Source: an uncultured Clostridia bacterium (GTDB taxonomy: Bacteria; Bacillota; Clostridia; Oscillospirales; Oscillospiraceae). From it: a stretch of DNA of 64,000 nt. The position numbers and the translations under genes are program-made. The notes beneath the pieces are model-generated. The model was not told the origin of the DNA. It made no database searches and saw nothing but the letters and a program-made list of their open reading frames with translations. Location: NCBI GenBank assembly GCA_946061515.1, contig CAMGRL010000004.1, positions 16,505 to 80,504 of the forward strand, written 5' to 3'. Positions 38,958 through 48,895 of this stretch are shown one piece after another. Position 1 is the stretch's first letter; each line of letters starts with the position of its first letter.

Positions 38958-40737
38958 AAGACATGTTGTTTATACCGGCGAAAAAGTGGATATGGGCGGC
39001 CAGCTTTCCCGCCTGATCGGCCATGCAAAGGATATCGTTCTTCCTTTTATTGTGGCCATCCTTTTTGCCTGCGGCGGCGTGGTGCTGACCATCATCGGCC
39101 CAAACCAGCTTTCAAAAATCACACAGTATATTATCGACGGCATTGCTACGGGCATCGACATGGAGGCCATCGCCAGAACGGCCCTTTTCCTGTTGGGCTT
39201 GTATGTTCTCAGCGCCATATTCAGCTTCATCCAGCATTTTATTCTGGCAACAGTGACCCTTCGCCTGTCAAACCGGCTGCGTGCGGACATATTTGACAAG
39301 GTGAACCGGGCGCCCATGAAGCTCTTCGGGCGGATCCCCTACGGCGATATCCTCAGCCGCATGACCAACGATGTGAACACCCTGGTCCAGAGCCTTTCCA
39401 ACAGCCTGCCCTCCATGGTCTCCGCCGCGGCCCAGTTTATCGGCTGCCTGGTGATGATGTTCATCACTGAGTGGCACATGAGCCTTGCCGCCATCGGGGC
39501 CACGCTGCTGGGCTTTGCCCTGATGGGGCTGATCATGTCCCGGTCACAGAAATACTTCCTGGACAGACAGACCTCCCTGGGCCAGCTCAACGGATACGTG
39601 GAGGAGATGTACACCGGACACGACGTGGTCCGCATCTCCCGGGCGGAAAAGAAGATGAAATCGGAGTTTGACCGGCTCAACAAAGAGGTCTATCAGGCCA
39701 ACAGAAAGTCACAGTTCATTTCCGGCATCATGCAGCCGCTGATGGGCTTTGTGGGGAATCTCGGCTATGTGGCGGTGTGCATTTACGGCTCCAAGCTGGC
39801 CATGGACGGCGTTATCGACTTTGGCGTTATTGTGGCCTTCATCATGTATGTGCGTCTCTTCACCTCCCCGCTGAGTACGCTTGCCCAGGGCATGACCCAG
39901 ATGCAGGCCGCGGCGGCGGCAGGAAAACGGGTGTTCGATTTCCTTGAAGAGGAGGAACTGGAGGACGAGAGCGAAAAGGAGAGCTATACCGCGCCCGTCA
40001 AAGGCCAGGTTGAATTTAAAAACCTGCGCTTTGGCTACAGCGAGGATCAGAAAAACGCCGTAATCAAGGATTTCTCCGCCAGCGTAAAGCCGGGACAGAA
40101 GATCGCCATCGTCGGCCCCACCGGCGCGGGAAAGACCACCATTGTCAACCTGCTCATGCGCTTTTATGAGCTTTGGGACGGCAGCATCCTGATCGACGGG
40201 GTGCCCACATCCCAAATGAAGCGGGAGGATGTACACAGCATGTTCTCCATGGTACTCCAAGACACCTGGATGTTCCAGGGCACAGTCAGGGAAAATCTGG
40301 TGTTCAACTGCCAACAGGTCCCCGATGAAACGATCGAAAAGGCCTGCCGGGCCTGCGGCATCTGGGACTTTGTGGAGTCACTGCCGGAAGGGCTTGACAC
40401 AGTGCTCACGGAAAACACCAGCATCTCCGCCGGACAAAAGCAGCTGTTCACCATTGCCCGGGCCATGATCCAGAACCGGCCCATGCTGATTCTGGACGAG
40501 GCCACCTCCTCTGTGGATACCCGCACAGAGCTGATGACTCAGAAAGCGATGGATGAGCTGATGAAGGACCGCACCAGCTTTGTGATCGCCCATAGGCTGT
40601 CCACCATTAAAAACGCCGATTTGATCCTTGTTCTGAAGGACGGCAACATTATCGAACAGGGCGACCACGAGACGCTGCTCAAACAGGGCGGCTTCTACGC
40701 GGAGCTGTACAACAGTCAATTTGACAAGACCGCATAA
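38947..40737 (+). CDS. ABC transporter ATP-binding/permease (second subunit)
   Basis: GPTGAGKTTIVNLLMRFYE, degenerate signature ISAGQKQLFTIARAM; overlaps the upstream gene by 11 bp. Confidence 0.92.
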   Translation: MHPKRHVVYTGEKVDMGGQLSRLIGHAKDIVLPFIVAILFACGGVVLTIIGPNQLSKITQYIIDGIATGIDMEAIARTALFLLGLYVLSAIFSFIQHFILATVTLRLSNRLRADIFDKVNRAPMKLFGRIPYGDILSRMTNDVNTLVQSLSNSLPSMVSAAAQFIGCLVMMFITEWHMSLAAIGATLLGFALMGLIMSRSQKYFLDRQTSLGQLNGYVEEMYTGHDVVRISRAEKKMKSEFDRLNKEVYQANRKSQFISGIMQPLMGFVGNLGYVAVCIYGSKLAMDGVIDFGVIVAFIMYVRLFTSPLSTLAQGMTQMQAAAAAGKRVFDFLEEEELEDESEKESYTAPVKGQVEFKNLRFGYSEDQKNAVIKDFSASVKPGQKIAIVGPTGAGKTTIVNLLMRFYELWDGSILIDGVPTSQMKREDVHSMFSMVLQDTWMFQGTVRENLVFNCQQVPDETIEKACRACGIWDFVESLPEGLDTVLTENTSISAGQKQLFTIARAMIQNRPMLILDEATSSVDTRTELMTQKAMDELMKDRTSFVIAHRLSTIKNADLILVLKDGNIIEQGDHETLLKQGGFYAELYNSQFDKTA

Positions 40738-40762
40738 AAGCAGAGAAAGAGAGGAAAATAAC

Positions 40763-40960
40763 ATGAACAAATTTTTAAAAGCCATGCTCAGGCATACGAC
40801 TACGGTCAGCATCATCTCTGCAATCCTGCTCCTGCTCAGTGCGGCCGCGCTGATCTTCAAGCCGGAGATCATTCTGCTGATCCTCCGGTATGGGTTTGCT
40901 GTACTGAATGTTATTTTGGCTGTGTGGCTGATCGTTTCTCTGATTCGGAGTAAAATATAA
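40763..40960 (+). CDS. small membrane protein
   Basis: 65 aa, two TM segments, between the ABC exporter and ftsH. Confidence 0.6.
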   Translation: MNKFLKAMLRHTTTVSIISAILLLLSAAALIFKPEIILLILRYGFAVLNVILAVWLIVSLIRSKI

Positions 40961-40983
40961 AACATATTAAGAGGTGTAAAAAC

Positions 40984-42798
40984 ATGCAGGAAGTAAAAAA
41001 ACCGCGTAAACCGCTAATCTTTTATTATACCATTGCCCTTGTGATACTGCTGCTGTTCAACCTTCTGGCCATGCCTTATATCAATGCCTACCAAGTCAAA
41101 GAGGTTGACTACGGCACCTTTATGTCCATGACGGAGGAACAGAATATCGGCAAGGTGGAAGTCATGGACAACCAGATCGTCTTCACCGATAAGGCGGAGG
41201 AGAACATCTACAAGACCGGCCGTATGGATGATCCCCAGATGGTTGACCGTCTGTATAACTCCGGCGCTGAATTTGCCAGTGAGATCGTGGAGGAGACCTC
41301 CCCGCTGCTGACCATTTTGCTCTACTGGGTTTTGCCCCTGGTGCTGTTTATCGCTCTCGGCCAATTCATGTATAAAAAGCTGATGGACAAGGCCAGCGGC
41401 GGCGCCAACTCCATGATGTTCAACATGGGAAAGAGCAACGCCAAGGTGTATGTGAAGTCCTCCGACGGCATCCGTTTTTCTGATGTGGCCGGTGTGGACG
41501 AGGCCAAGGAGAACCTGGCTGAGATCGTGGATTACCTGCACAATCCGGACAAATACCGGCAGATCGGCGCATCCATGCCCAAGGGCGTGCTGCTGGTGGG
41601 CCCTCCGGGCACCGGTAAGACCATGCTGGCCAAGGCTGTAGCCGGCGAGGCCAATGTGCCCTTCTTCTCCATGTCCGGCTCGGAATTTGTGGAGATGTTC
41701 GTGGGCATGGGCGCATCCAAGGTCCGCGACCTGTTCAAGCAGGCCAAGGAGAAGGCCCCCTGCATCGTGTTTATCGATGAGATCGACGCTATCGGCAAAA
41801 AACGGGACGGTCAGCTGGGCAGCAACGACGAGCGGGAGCAGACATTGAACCAGCTGCTTACCGAGATGGACGGCTTTGAGGGCAACAGCGGCGTAATTAT
41901 CCTTGCCGCCACCAACCGCCCTGAATCTCTGGACCCGGCCCTGACCCGACCAGGCCGCTTTGACCGGCGGGTGCCCGTGGAGCTGCCCGACCTGAAGGGC
42001 AGGGAAGAGATCTTGAAGGTACACGCCAGAAAGGTGAAGATTGCCGACGATGTAAACTTCGGCAAGGTAGCCCGCATGGCCTCCGGCGCTTCCGGCGCGG
42101 AGCTTGCCAATATTGTCAATGAGGCGGCCCTCCGGGCTGTGCGCGACGGCAGAGGCTTCGCCACCCAGGCGGACCTGGAGGAGAGCATTGAGGTGGTCAT
42201 TGCCGGATACCAGAAGAAAAACGCCATCCTGACGGACAGGGAGAAGCGCATTGTGGCATACCATGAGATCGGACACGCCCTCGTGGCTGCAAAGCAGACC
42301 AATTCTGCCCCTGTGCAGAAGATCACCATCGTTCCCCGCACCTCCGGCGCTCTGGGCTACACCATGCAGGTGGAAGAGGGCGACCACTACCTGATGAGCA
42401 AGGAAGAGATCGAGAACAAGATCGCCACCTACACCGGCGGCCGGGCCGCTGAGGAAGTGGTATTCGGTTCTGTGACCACCGGCGCTTCCAATGACATTGA
42501 GCAGGCCACCAAGCTGGCCCGGGCCATGATCTCCCGCTACGGCATGAGCGAAGATTTCGACATGGTGGCCATGGAGACCGTCACCAACCAGTATCTGGGC
42601 GGCGACACGTCTCTGGCCTGCTCCGCCGAGACCCAGAGCAAGATCGACCAGCAGGTGATCGCTCTGGTGAAAAAGCAGCATGAAAAAGCCCTGGAGATCC
42701 TGCGCGAAAACCGGGAAAAGCTGGACGAGCTGGCAAAGTTTCTTTACGAAAAGGAGACCATCACCGGCGAGGAGTTCATGCACATTCTCAACGCCTGA
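40984..42798 (+). CDS. ftsH: ATP-dependent zinc metalloprotease FtsH
   Basis: [28 protein letters not shown] zinc-binding motif. Confidence 0.96.
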   Translation: MQEVKKPRKPLIFYYTIALVILLLFNLLAMPYINAYQVKEVDYGTFMSMTEEQNIGKVEVMDNQIVFTDKAEENIYKTGRMDDPQMVDRLYNSGAEFASEIVEETSPLLTILLYWVLPLVLFIALGQFMYKKLMDKASGGANSMMFNMGKSNAKVYVKSSDGIRFSDVAGVDEAKENLAEIVDYLHNPDKYRQIGASMPKGVLLVGPPGTGKTMLAKAVAGEANVPFFSMSGSEFVEMFVGMGASKVRDLFKQAKEKAPCIVFIDEIDAIGKKRDGQLGSNDEREQTLNQLLTEMDGFEGNSGVIILAATNRPESLDPALTRPGRFDRRVPVELPDLKGREEILKVHARKVKIADDVNFGKVARMASGASGAELANIVNEAALRAVRDGRGFATQADLEESIEVVIAGYQKKNAILTDREKRIVAYHEIGHALVAAKQTNSAPVQKITIVPRTSGALGYTMQVEEGDHYLMSKEEIENKIATYTGGRAAEEVVFGSVTTGASNDIEQATKLARAMISRYGMSEDFDMVAMETVTNQYLGGDTSLACSAETQSKIDQQVIALVKKQHEKALEILRENREKLDELAKFLYEKETITGEEFMHILNA

Positions 42799-42899
42799 AT
42801 TGAATTGTTCACAGTCCTGCACTTGACAGAAGTGCCCGCATGCGGTAATTTATACAGGGTCGTGAATGAAAGCCTGCGGGCTGCGCAAGCTATTATCTG

Positions 42900-43060
42900 A
42901 TACCAATTCTTGATAAAAATCTTTAATATCAGCTTGGTCTATTGGCACAATACTGCGTTATCGTCACTTGCCATACACAAAGTATGGCGGCGCTCCTCTG
43001 CCTTGTCTTGCACCAATATCCCTTCGCTGCTGATTCAATCTTTCTATCAAGAATTAGTAT
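42900..43060. repeat. dispersed MITE-like palindromic repeat, copy B (161 bp)
   Basis: Terminal inverted repeats ATACCAATTCTTGATAAAAATCTT / RC ATACTAATTCTTGATAGAAAGATT; internal similarity to copies A and C. Confidence 0.7.
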
Positions 43061-43102
43061 GACAGATGAAAATGGCACTATATGATACAAAGGAGATATA
43101 AA

Positions 43103-43414
43103 ATGGCAGAAATCGTTATTACCGAGCAGAATTTTGAGCAGGAAGTGTTAAAGGCCGACAAGCCCGTGCTGGTGGACTTCTGGGCTTCCTGGTGCGGCCC
43201 CTGCCGTATGCTGGCTCCCACCATCGGGCAGCTGGCGGAGGAAATGGAGGGCGTAGCCAAGGTGGGCAAGGTCAATGTGGACGAGCAGCCCGGCCTGGCC
43301 GCAAGATTCGGCATTTCCAGCATCCCCACCCTCATCGTTTTTGAGGACGGCAAGGTCAAAAATACCTCCGTCGGCGTGGTTCCCAAGTCCATGATTGAGG
43401 ACATGCTCCGATAA
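43103..43414 (+). CDS. trxA: thioredoxin
   Basis: [16 protein letters not shown] active site; cis-Pro SSIPTLI. Confidence 0.95.
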   Translation: MAEIVITEQNFEQEVLKADKPVLVDFWASWCGPCRMLAPTIGQLAEEMEGVAKVGKVNVDEQPGLAARFGISSIPTLIVFEDGKVKNTSVGVVPKSMIEDMLR

Positions 43415-43421
43415 AGCTTTT

Positions 43422-43450
43422 CACCCGGTCAAATGGCCGGGTGATTTGTT
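43422..43450 (+). terminator. terminator after trxA
   Basis: CACCCGGTCAAATGGCCGGGTG followed by ATTTGTTT. Confidence 0.6.
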
Positions 43451-43523
43451 TATAAGCTTTTTACAAAAAGCTTGGGATTTTGGTGTATAATCAGCTTAAC
43501 AACGGATACGGAAGGAAAAAACC

Positions 43524-44255
43524 ATGAAAGAAAGTGAAATACAGGATAATGCCGAGCTGGAGCGCATGATGCTGGAAAAGCTGGCCCAGGACGAGGTCAG
43601 AAACAAGATACAGGATTTTGCCCTTTCCTACCGGGAGCTGATGGCCTATTACCGCTGTGCCATGATGGAGGTCTCCACCAAATTCCAAGTGCTGAACGAG
43701 GAGCTGTCCCTCCAGTATGACAGAAACCCCATTGAATCCATCAAGACCCGGCTGAAATCCCCGGAGAGTACGCTGGAAAAGCTGCAGAGGAAAAAGCTCC
43801 CCATCAGCATGGTCAGCATTGAGGAGAACATCAACGATATCGCCGGGGTTAGGGTCATCTGTGCCTTCCCTTCGGATATCTACATGCTGGCCGAAGCTTT
43901 CCTGCGCCAGGACGATATCGTCCTCCTTGAGCGGAAGGACTACATCAAAAACCCCAAGCCCAACGGGTACAGGAGTCTGCATCTGGTGGTAAAGACGCCC
44001 ATTTTCCTGCATAACACCAAGCGCATGATGAAAGTGGAAGTGCAGTTTCGCACCATTTCCATGGACTGGTGGGCCAGTCTTGAACATAAGATCCGGTATA
44101 AAAAAGACGTGCAGATCTCTGAGGAGATCGACAACGAGCTGTATCTATGCGCCGAGATCAGCGCCGGTCTTGACCGCCGCATGGAGGAAATTCAGCAGAA
44201 AGTGGAACTCTGCGCCGCCATGGAAGAACAGGCGGAGCAGATGAGTGATCCGTGA
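43524..44255 (+). CDS. small alarmone synthetase-like GTP pyrophosphokinase (RelA/SpoT domain)
   Basis: VEFIKTRLKSPES-like block (ESIKTRLKSPEST), DIAGVRVICAFPSDIY, KPNGYRSLHLVV. Confidence 0.92.
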   Translation: MKESEIQDNAELERMMLEKLAQDEVRNKIQDFALSYRELMAYYRCAMMEVSTKFQVLNEELSLQYDRNPIESIKTRLKSPESTLEKLQRKKLPISMVSIEENINDIAGVRVICAFPSDIYMLAEAFLRQDDIVLLERKDYIKNPKPNGYRSLHLVVKTPIFLHNTKRMMKVEVQFRTISMDWWASLEHKIRYKKDVQISEEIDNELYLCAEISAGLDRRMEEIQQKVELCAAMEEQAEQMSDP

Positions 44256-44361
44256 CACGCTGTGGAATGAACTCCCTGCGTGCTACGATGAGCTTAGTAT
44301 TTCCGCTTACCGTCAGCGGATCTATGAGTATGTGTATACCCGTTATAAGGATGTTGCGTAA
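44245..44361 (+). pseudogene. remnant of type I restriction enzyme HsdR C-terminus
   Basis: In-frame IRDTLWNELPACYDELSISAYRQRIYEYVYTRYKDVA* resembles HsdR C-terminal tails; no upstream hsdR body. Confidence 0.5.
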
Positions 44362-44387
44362 ATCCGGGAGAAAAAAGTAAGGAAAAG

Positions 44388-44418
44388 CTGAGTGCCGTTT
44401 GACACTCAGCTTTTCTTA
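44388..44418 (+). terminator. terminator hairpin
   Basis: AAGCTGAGTGCCGTTTGACACTCAGCTTTTCTT. Confidence 0.7.
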
Positions 44419-45189
44419 TCACTCAGCCTCTGGCAGGCAGTGCATATGGATTTTTCCCAGTACGCGGAAGCCCTCGGCGTGGCTTTTCAGGCAGCGCAGA
44501 CCCATGTCCGCGGAACGGAGCTTCAGATAAAGGGCCAGGGTCTTTGCGGCGGGGGAACCGGCGGGAAACTGGGAGCTATGGCAGTCGAAAAGGGCGGAGA
44601 GCTGCTTTTCCACAAATCCCTTTGTGCCCACATAACGGTTGGGCTTTGCGGTCATGTAATAGGCCAGGGCTTTCACATCCGCGGGCGCGGCGCCGTAGGC
44701 CTCCATGATCTCCTTAAAGGGGGCGAAACAGGCCACGCGGCGCGCCGCGTTCCCCACGTTCAGATGATCGGCGTGACATTCGCTGCTGACGCAGGGGTCC
44801 GGCGCGAAGATAACATCGGGGCCAAAATCGCCTACCACAGCGGCAATCGCCCGGAAAAGCACCTTTTCCTCGTATAATCCGCCGTCGCTCAGACCCAGAA
44901 AGCGCAAATCGTCCACGCCCAATACACGGGCGGAGCGCCTGGCCTCCTCCATACGCAGTAAAGCCAGTTCATCGGGTCTGGTCCCCGCCGGGGCGTTTTC
45001 CAGACCAAAGCGCCCGTCAAGACAGACGAGAAAGCAGACTTTTTTTCCCGCCGCTGCAAGCTTGGCCGCGGTAGCTCCCGCGCCTACCTCAATATCGTCG
45101 GGGTGCGGGCCGATGAACAGATAGCGGTCAAAGGCTTCCAGATCCGGCAGGGGAGCGGCAAGTTTGATGGCAAGGGAGGTGAGACTCAT
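44419..45189 (-). CDS. PIG-L family deacetylase
   Basis: FIGPHPDDIEVGAGATAAKL; FAPDPCVSSECHADHLNVG. Confidence 0.9.
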   Translation of the reverse strand: MSLTSLAIKLAAPLPDLEAFDRYLFIGPHPDDIEVGAGATAAKLAAAGKKVCFLVCLDGRFGLENAPAGTRPDELALLRMEEARRSARVLGVDDLRFLGLSDGGLYEEKVLFRAIAAVVGDFGPDVIFAPDPCVSSECHADHLNVGNAARRVACFAPFKEIMEAYGAAPADVKALAYYMTAKPNRYVGTKGFVEKQLSALFDCHSSQFPAGSPAAKTLALYLKLRSADMGLRCLKSHAEGFRVLGKIHMHCLPEAE

Positions 45190-46670
45190 GCTTGAACACC
45201 CTCGGCCCGTTTGGCAAGCTCGCCGCAGATGCGGGAGTATTCGTCCTCGTCCAGCTTATAGTGCTTTTTATACAGCAGGTGGGAGATGAGCATCAGGGCG
45301 CAGGGCAGAACGGTGATAAACAGCAGCAGGCCCAGGGTCTGGCCGTGCTGTACGCCGCTGAGAACGGCGGTGATGGAGCTGAGCTTCTCCGCCTCGCTGA
45401 TGGCGCCGGTGGAGGCCGCAGTCTCCAGGGAGGAGATCTGGTTGGTATAATCCGTCACCCGGAAGATCATGTAGCTTGCGGAGGCGATCACCACCGTCAG
45501 TGCGGAGGCCAGCTTGGTCAGAAAGGGGCGGAGGGAGGCGATAATGGCCTCGTCTCTCGTGTTGTGGAGATATTCGTTATATTCCACCGTGTTGATAATG
45601 GAGATCATCATAATCAGATAGAAGCAATACTGCCCGAAGTTTGCGGCCATGTAGCCGATAACGATGATCCAGAATTTGAGCATGGTTGAGCCCATGGTCA
45701 GCCCGGGAATGAGCATCAGCGCGTAGCCCACGGCGGAAATCAACATCATGACATTCATCAGCTTTTTCCGGGTGATGCGGCGGGAGATGGCCGGATAGAA
45801 GATCATCAAAAAAGCGGTGGCGGACATGCCCACGGTGGTGAAAATGGAGAACAGGCCGCCCTGATAGCCAAAGGAAAAGTAGATGTAGGTGCATCCGATG
45901 CCGGAAAAGACGATGCCGTTGCCGATCTGCTGAATAAGGAAAATCAGGGAGATCCACAAAAGCTGGTCGTTGCCGGTGATGGTGCCGATGATCTTTTTAA
46001 AGCTGATGGGAGGGGCGCTCTCCTTGCTGTAATTTCTCTGCTCGCGGACGCCGAAAATGGTAAAGCACAAAAAGAGCGGGGCCAGCAGGCAGACCACAAG
46101 AGCGATGCGCCCATAGGCAATATTTGCGCTTCCGCCGATGGTCATGCTGCCGGTGGTGAACATGGGGATCAGCACGCTGGCCGCGGTGCCGCCGATGCCG
46201 GCGAAAAGGGTCGCACGGGCGGTAAACTGATTTCGTGCGTCAGCGTCGGAGCTCAGGGCCGGCACCATGCCCCAATAGGAGATGTCGTGCATGGTGTAGG
46301 TAATGCTGAACAGAAAATAGGCAACGCCGAAAAACCAGATAAAGCTCCAGCCCTGGAGCTTCGTGTTGAACAGCGCGTAGATCACAACGGAGGTAGACAG
46401 TATGCCGATGACCAGCCAGGGCTTGAATTTGCCCCATTTGGTGCGGGTGCGCTCAATGATGTTGCCCATGATCGGGTCGTTCAGCGCGTCAAATACCCGG
46501 GCGCCCACCATAATAGCCGTGACAGCGGTGAGCTGGGCGGCATTCAGCCCACGGGTAAAGAGAATGAATGACAGCAGAAAGTTTGTGATCAGGGAATAGA
46601 CCATATCCCGGCCCACTGTGCCCAGGGGAAACATGATGAGATTTTTCTTTCGTAATTTCAAGTCTTCCAT
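45186..46670 (-). CDS. MFS/GPH (glycoside-pentoside-hexuronide) family transporter
   Basis: 12-TM protein; FDALNDPIMGNIIERTRTKWGKFKPWL GPH signature; start set to MEDLKLRK. Confidence 0.9.
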   Translation of the reverse strand: MEDLKLRKKNLIMFPLGTVGRDMVYSLITNFLLSFILFTRGLNAAQLTAVTAIMVGARVFDALNDPIMGNIIERTRTKWGKFKPWLVIGILSTSVVIYALFNTKLQGWSFIWFFGVAYFLFSITYTMHDISYWGMVPALSSDADARNQFTARATLFAGIGGTAASVLIPMFTTGSMTIGGSANIAYGRIALVVCLLAPLFLCFTIFGVREQRNYSKESAPPISFKKIIGTITGNDQLLWISLIFLIQQIGNGIVFSGIGCTYIYFSFGYQGGLFSIFTTVGMSATAFLMIFYPAISRRITRKKLMNVMMLISAVGYALMLIPGLTMGSTMLKFWIIVIGYMAANFGQYCFYLIMMISIINTVEYNEYLHNTRDEAIIASLRPFLTKLASALTVVIASASYMIFRVTDYTNQISSLETAASTGAISEAEKLSSITAVLSGVQHGQTLGLLLFITVLPCALMLISHLLYKKHYKLDEDEYSRICGELAKRAEGVQA

Positions 46671-46695
46671 TTCAACATCTCCGTTATCAAAATTT

Positions 46696-47649
46696 TCAAA
46701 GGAACTTGGTGTTTTCCGGCGGGACATATTCGTATTCCGGGAAAAGAACATGCAGAGGCTTGCGGCTGTCCTCCTCAATGGAGTCGTGGACAAAGTTCAG
46801 AAACTCATTGATGAGAGGGGAGGGGAGCAGCTCTTTACTGTGCACAAGCACATATTCCACCTGACGCTCGCTGTTGGTGATGACCTTGGTTGCTAAAAGG
46901 GCGTTGGGCGTGTAGGTGGTCTGGGGGAAGATGCTGATGCCCACGCCACGCTCGCTCAGGGCCACGGCGTCAAGATAGTTGGACATTTCGCAGATGATAT
47001 TCGGCTCCGCGCCGACTTCCCGAAACCATTTATGTATGGCGTCCACCCTGGATTTGCGGCTGGGGACGATCAGCGGCTCACCCACCAGGGAGGAAAGACT
47101 GACCTGTTTTCCCTCGGCCTTGGCCAGGGGATGGCTTGCGGGAATGATGGCGACCCAGGGTTCCCGGCCCACCTGAAAGCCCTCCAGATGCTCCGTGTCG
47201 TAAGGCGCGGCAATGACAGCGATATCCACCAGACCCCGGTAAAGCCGGTCCAGCACGTCGTCGCTGCTGCCGTTCCACAGGCTGAATTGGATCCGGGGAA
47301 ACTCCTCCCGGAAACCGGCGATCCAGCGGGAGACCAAAAAAGGCGCCCGACCTTCCACCATGCCGATGCTGATGGTCCCGGACAGACCGTCCTTCATATC
47401 GGCCAGCTCCTGTTTGGTCTTGTCCGCCAGCTCCAGAATCTGTGTGGCCCGGCGGAGAAGCAGATTGCCCGCTTCGGTGAGCTGAAGGTGCCGTTTGCCC
47501 CGAATCAGCAGGGTGACGCCCAGCTCCTCCTCCAGCGCCTTCAGCTGGTTACTCAGCGGCGGCTGGCTCATGTTCAGTTTTTCGGCGGCCCGGGTAATAT
47601 TCAGCTCCTGGGCCACCACGGTAAAGTACCTTAAACTCCGCAAATCCAT
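46696..47649 (-). CDS. LysR family transcriptional regulator
   Basis: MDLRSLRYFTVVAQELNITRAAEKLNMSQPPLSNQLKALEEELG HTH. Confidence 0.93.
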   Translation of the reverse strand: MDLRSLRYFTVVAQELNITRAAEKLNMSQPPLSNQLKALEEELGVTLLIRGKRHLQLTEAGNLLLRRATQILELADKTKQELADMKDGLSGTISIGMVEGRAPFLVSRWIAGFREEFPRIQFSLWNGSSDDVLDRLYRGLVDIAVIAAPYDTEHLEGFQVGREPWVAIIPASHPLAKAEGKQVSLSSLVGEPLIVPSRKSRVDAIHKWFREVGAEPNIICEMSNYLDAVALSERGVGISIFPQTTYTPNALLATKVITNSERQVEYVLVHSKELLPSPLINEFLNFVHDSIEEDSRKPLHVLFPEYEYVPPENTKFL

Positions 47650-47706
47650 ATATGAAAACCTCAACTTCATATCCAAACGATATGATAGAACTAATGTATT
47701 AAGTAT

Positions 47707-47735
47707 TTAACAATTTCAGAAAAGGGTGCTACACT
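47707..47735 (+). promoter_or_regulatory. sigma-A promoter of the micropeptide operon
   Basis: TTAACA-N17-TACACT, divergent from the LysR gene. Confidence 0.6.
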
Positions 47736-47779
47736 ACAATCGTCCTGAGGGACAAGAAAAAACGAAAGGATGAACAAAA

Positions 47780-47836
47780 ATGAAAAAAGTAGAAAGATTC
47801 TTTGAAGACCTGTACGAGAGCTACCTGCACCGCTGA
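47780..47836 (+). CDS. micropeptide 1 (18 aa, MKKVERFFEDLYESYLHR)
   Basis: GAAAGGA SD-like site; near-identical to the next micro-ORF. Confidence 0.65.
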   Translation: MKKVERFFEDLYESYLHR

Positions 47837-47886
47837 TAAGCAGCCGGGCCGGTTTAGAATGTTAATGAAAGAAAGGATGAAAGATC

Positions 47887-47943
47887 ATGAAAAAAATAGA
47901 GCTTTTCTTTGAAGACCTGTACGAGAGCTATCTGCACCGCTGA
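47887..47943 (+). CDS. micropeptide 2 (18 aa, MKKIELFFEDLYESYLHR)
   Basis: GAAAGGATGAAAGATC upstream; a synonymous Tyr codon change relative to micropeptide 1. Confidence 0.65.
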   Translation: MKKIELFFEDLYESYLHR

Positions 47944-47988
47944 AACTGAGCGGAAAATGAAATCTGAGGAAAGGGGATCTGGACGAAA

Positions 47989-48042
47989 ATGAAGAGAGTT
48001 TCACGTCTTCTCAGAGAATATTATGCAACATTCTCCAGATAA
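47989..48042 (+). CDS. micropeptide 3 (17 aa, MKRVSRLLREYYATFSR)
   Basis: GAGGAAAGGGG SD-like site; aligns without gaps to micropeptides 1 and 2. Confidence 0.55.
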   Translation: MKRVSRLLREYYATFSR

Positions 48043-48068
48043 AATCAATATGAAAGACAATAATTAGA

Positions 48069-48113
48069 GGCACGACCGTCAGATGATATTCTGAATGAGT
48101 CGTGCCTTTTATT
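48069..48113 (+). terminator. terminator of the micropeptide operon
   Basis: GGCACGAC...GTCGTGCC followed by TTTTATT. Confidence 0.75.
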
Positions 48114-48121
48114 GTTTCGTA

Positions 48122-48895
48122 TCAGTTGCCGCACTCTATGCTGATCTGGTTGAAGAGATGGAGAATGTCGTCCACCACCAGGGCCTGTTTTTCTTCGCCC
48201 TCTTTGTCCAGGACGATGTGGCCCTTATCCATCATCAGAAGCCGGCTGCCGTATTCCACGGCGTAGCGGAGATTGTGGGTCACCATAATGGCGGTCAGGT
48301 TCTTCTCCTTGACCACCTTGTCGGTGAGTTCCATGATGATCTCCGCGGTTTTGGGGTCGAGAGCCGCGGTGTGCTCGTCAAGGATCAGAAAATCAATAGG
48401 GGTGAGGGTGGCCATAACCAGGGCCACAGCCTGGCGCTGTCCGCCGGAGAGGGAACCCAGCTTCACGTCCATTTTGTTTTCCAGACCCAGGCCCAGGGCG
48501 GCCAGCTGCTCCCGGTAATAGTCTTTACGCTTGTAGTTGGTACCCCGGCTGAGACCGAAGCGCTTGCCCTTGTTGTCGGCCAGAGAGAGGTTTTCCAGCA
48601 TGGTCATGTTGGGGCAGGTGCCCAAAGCGGGATTCTGATACACGCGGCCAATGCGGCGGTAGCGCTTGAACTCCTCAAGGGAGTTGATCCTCTGCCCGTT
48701 TACGGTGATCTCGCCTTTGTCCACGGGGATGCTGCCGCAGATGATGTTCAGCAGGGAAGTTTTGCCGCTGCCGTTGCTGCCAACGATGGAGACAAATTCC
48801 TTGTCCTTTACCGACAGGCTGAAATCATCGAATATGCACATCTCGGTGACAAGGCCGGGATTATAGACTTTTCTGATGTGGTTCAGTTCAAGCAT
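48122..48895 (-). CDS. ABC transporter ATP-binding protein (TrpZ-like)
   Basis: GSNGSGKTSLLNIICG; LSGGQRQAVALVMATLTPIDFLILDEHTAALDPKTA. Confidence 0.9.
   Translation of the reverse strand: MLELNHIRKVYNPGLVTEMCIFDDFSLSVKDKEFVSIVGSNGSGKTSLLNIICGSIPVDKGEITVNGQRINSLEEFKRYRRIGRVYQNPALGTCPNMTMLENLSLADNKGKRFGLSRGTNYKRKDYYREQLAALGLGLENKMDVKLGSLSGGQRQAVALVMATLTPIDFLILDEHTAALDPKTAEIIMELTDKVVKEKNLTAIMVTHNLRYAVEYGSRLLMMDKGHIVLDKEGEEKQALVVDDILHLFNQISIECGN

Noticed and set aside
41014-42822. 602-aa minus-strand ORF
   Set aside because: Antisense of ftsH.
47780-48042. Micropeptide ORFs as leader peptides for attenuation
   Set aside because: No plus-strand gene follows the terminator at 48069-48113 and the next gene (48122-48895) is convergent, so a leader role is unlikely.
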